Shown piece by piece: positions 20,981 through 28,355 of a DNA stretch of 28,355 nt. The notes beneath the pieces are model-generated. The model was not told the origin of the DNA and searched no databases. It worked only from the letters and a program-made list of their open reading frames with translations. The DNA is from Lingula anatina. Its lineage: Eukaryota; Brachiopoda; Lingulata; Lingulida; Lingulidae. The stretch spans positions 1 through 28,355 of the forward strand of contig NW_019773995.1 of the NCBI RefSeq assembly GCF_001039355.2, written 5' to 3'. The position numbers and the translations under genes are program-made. Every line of letters begins with the position of its first letter. The first letter of the stretch is position 1.

Positions 20981-21086
20981 GGCCTAGTGTCCGCCTCCAG
21001 AGCGGGAGGATGTGGTGTTCGAACCCGTCCGGCGACATACCAGACGTTAGAAAACGGTACCTGCTGTCTCCCCGCTTGGCACTGTT
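20981..21086 (+). mobile_element. tRNA-derived SINE fragment
   Basis: A tRNA-like head holds GGCCTAGTG, an anticodon-arm-like stem CCGC/GCGG, and a B-box GTTCGAACC (21017-21025). It continues with CGGCGACATACCAGACGTTA and a tail CTCCCCGCTTGGCACTGTTG. From memory this head-plus-CATACCA body resembles bivalve tRNA-SINEs. The A-box side seems shortened, so Pol III activity is doubtful. It is nested in the DIRS relic. Confidence 0.6.
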
Positions 21087-21449
21087 GATGTTGTTGTTTT
21101 ATTCATAATGTGCCGAGGAGTCAAAAATTCCTTAATATGGGGTCATGATGACTCTTTTGTAGAGATAGATGTGTTAATGGGGGGATGTGTGAATGGAGTC
21201 AATTGTGACCCTCCTGTAGGGTTTGGGTTAGCGTTACTCCGAGTGAACTTGACTCCAACTGGGAGTTATTTTAGGCACCACTGCTGGACTCCAAGTTTGG
21301 AGTCACTTGGACTCGAATTTTATTCTCAGTCTCCTTTTAAAGTGTTAACAGCAAAAGTGCACATTTTTTACGCGAAAGAGGGTAAATATGCAAAGTAATG
21401 CGAAAAACGTTCGGGACGGCAATATTCAGATCTAAGCAGGCCAATTGCC

Positions 21450-21601
21450 CAGGGCTCCGTATCTCGAAAGGTTCGCAATGTTGCGCACGTGCGCAAGCGT
21501 CTCGATTCCATAACCGATTCTATTTCGAGGTACGGGGCCATGGAATCGAGACGCTTGCGCACGTGCGCAACATAGCGAACCTTTTGAGATACGGAGCCCT
21601 G
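21450..21601 (+). mobile_element. Foldback MITE copy 2, nearly perfect hairpin
   Basis: Two 61-base arms (21450-21510 and 21541-21601) differ at only two positions and surround a 30-base loop (21511-21540). The ends are CAGGGCTCCGTATCTC. The arms contain the sub-palindrome GCGCACGTGCGC. No clear target-site duplication is seen. The CAGGG terminus is compatible with a hAT-type non-autonomous element, but this is not proven. Confidence 0.88.
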
Positions 21602-22230
21602 CATAGCCTTCAGAGTTTTCAGCATGTCTGGGATATGTTTAAAAGTTGGAGTGACAATGAGACATTAAGCCTGGAACTACTTCAGCTTAAATGCATTGTT
21701 CTGCTATCCATATTATGTATGTGTCAACCATCAGATATTGCACCCAGAGCTAAAACATTTGATCCTGTGCTGCATTAAAGTGGATAATTTAATCTTCTAT
21801 TTAGAACAATTGTGGCTATCAGAAAATGATTACAGTTTTAAGGTTTTATTTCTGGGAATAAAAAATGACAGTGAGCGGTCAGGATATGAGATAACCATTG
21901 ATGTTGATGACAATCTGAAAAAGTGTGCAAAGTTTAACCCTGTGACAGTGTTGAGATGTTATATTAATAAGACCAAATGTCTTAGAAAACCAGGAGGCAA
22001 GACTTTGTTCATTTACCTAAATAATCCAATCAAAGCATTAACAGCAACTCAAATTGCAGGTGTGTTTAACAAAGCCATTAAACTGGCAGGACTAGAAAAT
22101 CGAGGGTTTTCGGCAAAGTCCATCAGACCTACTGGTGCAACTTATGCAATTCAACATTGCACACCAGATATTGTATTGAAACTTGGACGTTGAAAAACAA
22201 GATCTGTTTTATGAACAGTTATGTGCATGA
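21602..22230 (+). mobile_element. DIRS-like tyrosine recombinase (integrase) fragment, degenerate
   Basis: Two overlapping frames give a YR-type recombinase. The first reads LSLELLQLKCIVLLS and CQPSDIAPRAKTFD (to about 21775). The second reads LFLGIKNDSERSG, then FSAKSIRPTGATYAI and IVLKLGR, with the stop at 22191. Family landmarks are the R-P-S-D-I-A box, where the catalytic Arg position holds Gln (CAA), the K-x-I-R-P-T-G-A-T box with the second Arg retained, the Trp after GR replaced by a TGA stop, and a Tyr codon further on that is out of frame (near 22220). Strand-exchange activity must be lost. It begins immediately after foldback copy 2 and lies 3 kb downstream of the RNase H fragment, with nested insertions between. 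Confidence 0.75.
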
Positions 22231-23109
22231 TTAACCACCTAAAGATTCTTGCCAAATGCTCAGTCGTTCATTATAACTTATTGCAACTTTTTAAAGGCCT
22301 CTGTCGATTTTGTTGTTCAGCTGCAGTAAAATTAATCTGTGTTTGATGATACCTTTGCATCTTTAATACACATGTGGTTTTAATGGACTGTTTCAAAAAT
22401 TAGTAATTGTTCTCATGTTGTTATTTGTAATCTTAAATAAATTTTTATGTATATTCTCTTTATTTGGCATTGTTTGTTTTTATTGTTTATAAAATTTCAA
22501 TATGTTTAAAAACTAAAAATTTGTTAACGTAGATCTGTTAAAATTGCAGTTAGGAGTTTTAGTTTTTACATGCAATAAGCGACATTTTGTCTGGTGCTAA
22601 ATGATGTTGTGTTTTCCTTAATCATTGTATACAATGCAAAGGTATTCCATTTTACGGGATACACATTATACTATATATTGGTGTAACTTAGCGTCAGTTT
22701 TGACGGTTTCTCTGAATAGCATAAATGGATAATAAACTTAACTCTTTTTATGTATTTTATATAATTTAAATAAAGCATTAAAATATAATAACCATTTTGA
22801 TGTTTATAATGAACTTAGCCGTTATCAAGTCAGTAAACAAAAAAGTACTGCTTAACTGATGACATACAGGTAGTCACATACTAATAATGTACACGACACC
22901 TTATTACTTGGTAACTTAGTGTTGCATATCAGTTTTCCGATTTCCCGATTTAAGCTTCCTAAAGATGCGTATTTTCAGAATAACATATCTAACAATAACA
23001 CCCCAAGCGTTTACGCTTTGCTAATTTTAATACACATGATTTTAATAATGTGAAAATGTTGACCAGGTTATATAGCTTTAAAAATTAGACAGCAAAAATA
23101 ATGAATTAC
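22231..23109. other. Intron sequence next to the V exon
   Basis: AT-rich. The part at about 22930-23109 is homologous in inverted orientation to 27965-28130 (shared GTAATTCATTATTTTTGCTG at the donor, TTATTCTGAAAATA and TAGGAAGCT-AAATCGGG), showing that the Ig duplication includes flanking intron. AATAAA hexamers occur but no gene end is assigned. Confidence 0.6.
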
Positions 23110-23496
23110 CTCCAACTAAGACGTGCATGACATCATTTGCTGCAGTCTCGGGCACACCATCCACAGTGATGCGCCAATTGTAGTTACCACTGTCTTCCCA
23201 TTGAGCCTGCTGTATCACTATTCTGATATATTTTGGATTTATTTCGGAAGATATTGACGATGTGATGTTTGTTTTCGATGCAAAGTGATTCTTGAACGTT
23301 CCACCATCTACAACATTTGCTCCATATCTAAAATACGTGAATACTTCCGATCCATTTAAGGCCAAGACCTCTTGAATACTGGTCGACCCCGTTTCCCCGC
23401 CGCTGAAGCTATAGTTGCACCACAGAGTTAATACGTCCCCATATTCAACAGTTATGTTTTTCAAACTTTCGCCGGTGATTATTACTCCTTGAGCCA
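23110..23496 (-). CDS. V-like immunoglobulin domain exon, minus-strand gene
   Basis: This 387-base exon is bounded by a TTTTATTTCAG acceptor and a GTAATTC donor, phase 1 at both ends, the classic symmetrical Ig-domain exon. It encodes 128 residues. Visible V-set features are the B-strand LWC at residues 24-26, a long middle section, an E-strand-like segment YIRIVIQQAQ (89-98), the EDSGNY motif (100-105) that precedes strand F, and a G-strand-like end MHVLVG (123-128). The F-strand Cys expected after DSGxYx is Trp (NYNW, 104-107), so Cys26 is the only cysteine. Asn-glycosylation sequons are at 13, 27, 47 and 76. The domain would be extracellular. It differs from the plus-strand exon at 27578 by six nucleotides and four residues (41 Q/H, 76 N/D, 106 N/T, 116 E/G). 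The ligand cannot be told from the sequence. Confidence 0.88.
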
Positions 23497-23650
23497 CTGA
23501 AATAAAATTGTATCTTACTGGCTGACAACAATGTTAATTTGTCAGATGTTAACTCATTCCAAAATATAAATTAACGCATTCCCATTTTCAAAACATGGTT
23601 AATATAACCGTTAACTATCTATTGAGTTATTTCATCCTCAGTACACATAC

Positions 23651-23696
23651 CTTTCAGGAGTACAACATACCACACTACTAGATGCATTAGCGCCAT
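23651..23696 (-). CDS. Signal-peptide exon of the minus-strand V-type Ig gene
   Basis: The first coding exon begins at an ATG and encodes MALMHLVVWYVVLLK, a short hydrophobic leader that would send the product into the secretory pathway. It ends in AAAG followed by GTATGTG, a good splice donor, leaving one base of the next codon (phase 1). The following exon starts with two bases that complete a Val codon, so the leader reads in frame into AQGVII. The ATG was chosen because the plus-strand paralogue starts at the matching place (MLMHLMVCFVAYLK) with the same donor. An ORF continues upstream of this ATG, but I take that part as 5' UTR because it is not hydrophobic and has no counterpart in the paralogue. 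An AT-rich TATA-like stretch (CTATACTTTTA in gene orientation) lies about 50 bases upstream. Leader identity is an inference from sequence and context. Confidence 0.75.
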
Positions 23697-26029
23697 AATG
23701 TGAAATGACACCAAACTGCACTGACCTTCGCTTTGATAAAAGTATAGGGTCTCACAAATGTTAGTGATTCTAGTACATCTACAACCAATCGTTGCTGATT
23801 GCGTCATGCTGATGACTTGCCTCTCACTCTTTGCATTGAAACACATGCATTATCACAATAACCTACTACCAGTAATATATATTGTATTTCTTTATATTAT
23901 ACATTGTTATATATTACTAGGTATACTCATCGTTCCGATATAAATTATTAGGTTTAATATTAGCATATTTAAATAAATCTAAATAGTCAAGTCATTGGCA
24001 TAACTGTGACTTCTATTCAATAGCTGGATTCATCAAAGTAGCATTACAAAAACAGGACTGATTTTATTGAATCTGCTTATTAATATTGTTTCTTTTTCTG
24101 GGCTTTCATGGCCTCAAGTTTAAAGTTTCATGTTACTCCTGAGTTCCTGGCGTGTGAGGCAGAATTAGAAACAAGACTTACATGTAAGTTGACGTTTGAT
24201 TTAGATTCTACCGATCATCAGTCAGGAACGAAGAAGGTAGGCCCAAATGCCCACCCCTGTTCTTCTTTACCAACCCTAACATTCTATTGAGACTATTTAG
24301 CGTTTAAAAATACTGCCTAGTAGCTGGGCTTCCCCATCTCAGGTAACTCCTTATCGATATACATATGTCTCTGGGCCAGAATTAGAATAGGGCCAAAATG
24401 ACGTATAACTCTCTTTTTTTTTTTTTTTTTTACAAAAATGTTCATATTTGCGAAAAAAATTGATGGAATATTTCTGCAAAATGTTACATCCATGTTTCCA
24501 AAAAGGCCAAGCTATGACAAAATGAATCATTCAACCAGCTCATAAATGTTTTATCATTATTTTATGCTTTTAATATATTTATGACAAATTATTCATTTGG
24601 TACTTCATCATCTATTTACAAAAACAGATTGAAGGCGCATAAATTGATTCAAAATACCAGAGTCACCCAAAACTGGTGTTTTTTCCTATGAAATAGTCCT
24701 ACACAAATTTATGATATATCGTTTATCCCAAACTTGATCTATCCTTTGAGGTTCGGATTCAATATATTTCTTGGCGTATCTCTGGTAACAATTAACCTGC
24801 TCTTCTTTACTGGTATAATATGTAATATATATTTTCCTCTATGTTGTAGTACTTTCAGTTTTGGTCGTAATATGTGTTGTAAGCTTTCTTGACACATATC
24901 ATAAACCACCAGCATGCCGCTTATTTCCCTCTTTCATCACTAGTGATTACATATTAACCAGGGAGTTAATATAAATATGTCAAATTGTCAAATATTCCAG
25001 CTAAGCACTTGCAAAAGTAGGTTACGTGTGTCTACCATGCACTTCCCTTATTCAAATGGAAAGATAAACACAAGTAACGGGTCATATCCGGTGGTAAAAT
25101 GTATACTTGTGTGCCACTGATTGTGTTGATCAGCCATTTATACAGATTATCACAAAGGTATGTCAAGATTCATGTAAGTGTGAACTACAAAAGTAGAGCC
25201 CGATGATGAGGGAATTACATTGTTGATATTCGTACCTCTTGACGAACATTTGATTTCAGTAATGAACTTGTTTGATCTAAAATCATTAGACTGGCACAGT
25301 TTTCGGATAAGGATGAGAGATACTCCACATTCTTGTTTTAAAATCTTAACACTTCAACTGTTTTAAAACCTTAACACTTAACCGATAAATTAGTAATGGC
25401 ATAAATTTGCCGGTTATACAACATTTTACAAGATCTTAGTTTATCCTACTAAGAAATACACTAATAGTGCATCCAAGGTCATGCTTTAAAGGCCACGAAA
25501 TTCTACTTCCGTGTAAAAACATGGTGAACCACGAGTTGTGTGATTAATTTAAAAGCAATACGTACGTATGCCTGTTTCGATTTGATGTCAGTGATGTGAG
25601 AAAAAAATGTACCATTCATCTCAAAATTATATCATATGTTTAATCACTTTGCCAACACAATTATGCATGAGTTTACTTGGTGCATGGTAACACCTATATA
25701 AGTAGAGGGTGTAGACTTAATGTACCACACGCCACTGTTCCCTATTACCCTGGCCGCAGATTAGGCCTAATCATGGGTACTTTTCTGCAGCGTGACCATG
25801 TTACTTTTGGCCTTCCTTGAGAGTGAAAGTCAATATTTGTGCATGAGTGCACCAGTATCGTGCAAAATTGATAAAAGCAAGAAACCTCCGAAGACAAATG
25901 ATCGTTTGGTGTTTGTCAATTTTGGATAGGGAAGCAACTCCAAAGTTCTTCGTACCCGGATAAACGACTTTAAATATGCTGACTCAGCGTTTTCATGTAC
26001 ATCGAGATGTCACAAAAACAAGCACTACC
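23697..26029. promoter_or_regulatory. Intergenic region between divergent Ig genes
   Basis: Together with the repeats to 27364 this is the 3.7 kb shared upstream region of the two Ig genes. It is AT-rich, with no exon recognised; a 60-codon frame at 24108 has no domain. Promoters must lie here if both genes are active, but apart from a TATA-like CTATACTTTTA near 23740 (minus strand) I cannot place them. Confidence 0.45.
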
Positions 26030-26510
26030 AGCGTTAGTTATGATATCATGGATAGATTTAAGAAACGTATACTCACTTTGCACGTCTATGAGAACAGGAT
26101 GACGTCATGATGACGTCACTGGACGATATTGCGCAATGCAAAATGACGAATATTCACTCACCCCCATAGGCCCATTAGTTGCACCCTGTCATGATCTTTC
26201 CTGTAAACTTACATAACAGAAAGGCATTCTTTAGTGCTAGAAAAGTAAAATTAGCTTTGTTGCTACTCCCAAGACATTGAGCATTTTTCAATATCGTAGT
26301 CAATTTTAAAGGGAAAATAGAAATACAATCAGAAGTTAACAGATATACTTTATTTGTGGCTCTTGTGAATGTATTGCTTGTCGCAAGTACACAGTAGAGT
26401 ACTTGACTATATCCTAGCATGTTACTGTTATTGTAAAAACAAAAGCTGCCAAAACATACAGCAGAGGGTAAAGAAGAACAGCAAAAACAGCATATTTCTG
26501 GTATAATTCG
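26030..26510 (-). repeat. Dispersed repeat, copy B, between the divergent Ig genes
   Basis: The reverse complement of copy A (1766-2220). It carries the perfect palindrome ATTGCGCAAT (26128-26137), a C/EBP consensus, and two TGACGTCA cAMP-response elements (26100-26107 and 26111-26118). The 115-codon open frame on the minus strand here lies within the repeat and has no recognisable domain. Confidence 0.85.
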
Positions 26511-26879
26511 TGTAATGCACATCTCCGTTTTTTATTTTTCTGTTAATTATGATTTTTTGTGAACCATGATCATAAACTACCATTATCCACTTGATTGACA
26601 TTCAACTAATGTAAGGTAAGAGCGTAAGTCCTCAGGGTAGTCAAGTTGCCATTCCCATGTTATTTTCTGTAATTATTTGAAAAAAGATTGTATTCTTTTG
26701 GGTTAGGAAAAAAGTCATCTTAGCTTGGATTGACATCGTGCACTTTTCTTAACTCAATACTAGGATCTTTTTTGGCGGGCGCTCGTCAGCGGGAAACTTC
26801 TACCTTAACCGAATTTTCAGCGTCAGTGCACGGCATTCGCATGTAATGTAAACGTACTCGCTGTTGTCAGTGGTCCCTT

Positions 26880-27112
26880 ACGATGTGATAAAAATTACAC
26901 GGAAAACCGTATACGATTTCATCTTTTTTTTTTTTTTTTTTTTTTTTTGAGCGCGCCTGATGTTGAAATTTCTATCTGAGCTTAGTTATCGATTAAATCA
27001 AAAGGTCGAATCATAGTACACAGAGGAATAGAAAAATGATTTGTGAGTACCAAAAAATTGCTTAATTCCCAGGAAAATCCGTTTTGGCGGGAAATCCCCA
27101 TGGGGCTGCTCT
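26880..27112 (-). mobile_element. Probable diverged third copy of the TTAA MITE
   Basis: Read on the minus strand from TTAA at 27113-27116, the sequence contains GCCAAAACGGATTTTCCTGG, then GCAATTTTTTGGTACTCAC and TTCTATTCCTCTG, parallel to the left half of copy 1. The far boundary is unclear, and a run of 25 T (about 26925-26949) interrupts it. It lies in the intergenic region between the two Ig genes. Confidence 0.4.
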
Positions 27113-27364
27113 TTAACATTTATTCAGTACAACAGTGGTACGCAGGAAATATTGTATGTTGTACCCATTCCACAGTTGTTTGAATTTTATGCATAATAAT
27201 TGGGCCAGCAAATGTTTTGGAAAGATGAATTAAGTGATCTAGAAATTACAAGAGAAAAGATAACAGGACACGTTAAGAAAAATAATTTACATCAATAATT
27301 TTAATTCTGTCTCAGTTACATGTATTTTTTTGACACTTACGCCATTTATGTTTCAGTGGCAAAG

Positions 27365-27407
27365 ATGCTTATGCATCTGATGGTTTGCTTTGTCGCTTAT
27401 TTAAAAG
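27365..27407 (+). CDS. Signal-peptide exon of the plus-strand V-type Ig gene
   Basis: The first coding exon encodes MLMHLMVCFVAYLK, a hydrophobic leader, and ends in AAAAG before the donor GTATGTG in phase 1. It is the counterpart of the minus-strand leader exon: MxLMHL is shared, but the rest is clearly diverged, in contrast to the near-identical V exons. The intron to the V exon is 170 bases, against 154 in the minus-strand gene. Directly upstream lies TTTATGTTTCAG, which resembles a splice acceptor, so a 5' UTR intron is possible. The start at the first ATG is preferred; a second in-frame ATG two codons later would also work. Confidence 0.72.
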
Positions 27408-27577
27408 GTATGTGTGCAAATATGTAATCCATAAATGACATGTGAATAAGTTATCGGCTACAGTAACTGTGTCCCAAAAAGCATACGTTAATAAATAATT
27501 TGGAAGAGTAGACCGGAAATTAATATACTAGTACATGTACAGTGGCTGTCAGCCAGTGAGATTTAATTTTATTTCAG

Positions 27578-27964
27578 TGGCTCAAGGAGTAATAATCACC
27601 GGCGAAAGTTTGAAAAACATAACTGTTGAATATGGGGACGTATTAACTCTGTGGTGCAACTATAGCTTCAGCGGCGGGGAAACGGGGTCGACCAGTATTC
27701 ATGAGGTCTTGGCCTTAAATGGATCGGAAGTATTCACGTATTTTAGATATGGAGCAAATGTTGTAGATGGTGGAACGTTCAAGAATCACTTTGCATCGAA
27801 AACAGACATCACATCGTCAATATCTTCCGAAATAAATCCAAAATATATCAGAATAGTGATACAGCAGGCTCAGTGGGAAGACAGTGGTAACTACACTTGG
27901 CGCATCACTGTGGATGGTGTGCCTGGGACTGCAGCAAATGATGTCATGCACGTCTTAGTTGGAG
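27578..27964 (+). CDS. V-like immunoglobulin domain exon, plus-strand gene (gene continues beyond window)
   Basis: This 387-base exon has the acceptor TTTTATTTCAG and the donor GTAATTC, phase 1 on both sides, the same as its minus-strand twin. It encodes a 128-residue V-like Ig domain with the B-strand LWC (24-26), EDSGNY (100-105) and Trp in place of the F-strand Cys (NYTW, 104-107). Compared with the twin, two of the four amino-acid changes move N-glycosylation sites: Asn76 becomes Asp, which removes one, and Asn106 becomes Thr, which creates NYT at 104. No transmembrane or tail exon is visible before the window ends, so membrane anchoring of this product is unknown. A longer ORF frame reads upstream through the intron from 27535 but has no paralogous support. 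The protein is presumably extracellular; its ligand is unknown. Confidence 0.88.
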
Positions 27965-28207
27965 GTAATTCATTATTTTTGCTGTTCATTTTTTTTTTTC
28001 GTGTTAAATAATCATCTACGTGTTTATTAAATCATGTAAATTAGAATGAGCAAAGATAACAAAACGCTTTGTTTATTCTGAAAATATCAATCATTAGGAA
28101 GCTCAAATCGGGAAAAGGGAAATTTTTTGTTGTTTATTGGCTCAATGACTGCGAAATTGCATTATAAAAATCAAAATGATTACATTAAATTTTTATAATT
28201 AGTACAC

Positions 28208-28250
<43 letters not shown>

Positions 28251-28355
28251 GACTTGACATTTAATATGGAATATTTCAGTTTCGAAGGTGTGCCTAGGTA
28301 GAAATGCGTTCTTTTTTCTAAAAACTAATATCTCATATAAGATATGTGAATGGAC
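27965..28355. other. Intron after the plus-strand V exon
   Basis: Inverted homology to 22930-23109, then a CA repeat. No transmembrane exon is found before the window ends. Confidence 0.6.
28203..28245. repeat. (CA)n microsatellite
   Basis: About 20 CA units with one CG interruption, in the intron downstream of the plus-strand V exon. Confidence 0.95.

Larger units (their letters stand above)
19450..21340. repeat. GAGTC/GACTC-rich diverged repeat units, interrupted by insertions
   Basis: Direct repeats of about 57 bases lie on either side of the hAT-like MITE (about 19458-19514 and 20541-20597; shared words GACTCTCT, CAGAGTC, CACCCCT and CTCATGGAGT). More GAGTC/GACTC words, some in palindromes such as GAGTCTTAAGACTC, occur at about 21140-21335. 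No gene was seen in these stretches. Confidence 0.5.

Noticed and set aside
20989-21026. Possible functional tRNA gene
   Set aside because: Only the B-box and an anticodon-like stem fit; the A-box side is shortened and the sequence continues into a SINE body.
23619-23846. Longer start for the minus-strand Ig gene upstream of 23696
   Set aside because: The upstream part is polar, would bury the hydrophobic leader and has no counterpart in the paralogue.
24108-24290. 60-codon ORF in the intergenic region
   Set aside because: No domain, no paired splice sites and no match in the other strand's upstream region.
26175-26522. 115-codon minus-strand ORF between the Ig genes
   Set aside because: It coincides with dispersed repeat copy B. 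Copy A has indels that break the frame, and no domain is recognisable.

Overview
This is a eukaryotic genomic window: AT-rich, intron-bearing, full of simple repeats, and built mostly from degraded mobile elements. The element mix (a DIRS-type tyrosine-recombinase retrotransposon, a Penelope-like GIY-YIG fragment, a Tc1-like transposase relic, a tRNA-derived SINE and many short foldback elements) together with secreted or membrane Ig-domain genes suggests a marine invertebrate. A bivalve or another lophotrochozoan is my best guess. That is an inference from family content, not a species call. There are no bacterial-type operons, rRNA genes or CRISPR arrays.

The main host content is a divergent (head-to-head) pair of immunoglobulin-superfamily genes near the right end. 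The minus-strand gene has a signal-peptide exon (23651-23696), a V-like Ig exon (23110-23496) and, after a roughly 10.5 kb intron, a phase-compatible transmembrane exon (12465-12620). The plus-strand gene has a signal-peptide exon (27365-27407) and a V-like exon (27578-27964), then runs off the window. All junctions are phase 1. The two V exons have equal length and differ by only six nucleotides in 387, while their signal-peptide exons and introns are much more diverged. This points to local gene conversion or recent exon homogenisation. The predicted Ig domain keeps the B-strand Cys but has Trp where the F-strand Cys is expected.

Layout. Positions 1-9460 are repeat-dominated and non-coding: a TTAA-flanked element (1119-1759), a dispersed repeat with C/EBP-like and CRE-like sites (1766-2220), microsatellites, a composite ATTC-rich foldback region (4131-4922) and a 122-bp structure with perfect 22-bp inverted ends (6722-6843). 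Positions 9870-12022 are a long inverted repeat (arms of about 0.72 kb, spacer of about 0.72 kb). Its left arm looks like a promoter plus exon 1 of a THAP-domain gene or transposase, and its spacer carries the first THAP exon, broken by a stop codon. Positions 12465-12620 are the Ig transmembrane exon. Positions 12621-23109 are the giant intron, holding a Tc1-like relic (14650-15290), a 222-bp terminal-inverted-repeat element (16832-17053), a fragmented DIRS-like retrotransposon (17704-22230) with nested insertions, a SINE and several foldback elements. Positions 23697-27364 are the intergenic region between the two Ig genes; it contains an inverted second copy of the CRE and C/EBP repeat and a third copy of the TTAA-type element.

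The two Ig genes presumably make related cell-surface or secreted proteins. Nothing else forms a pathway. The rest is a record of insertion, nesting and decay.
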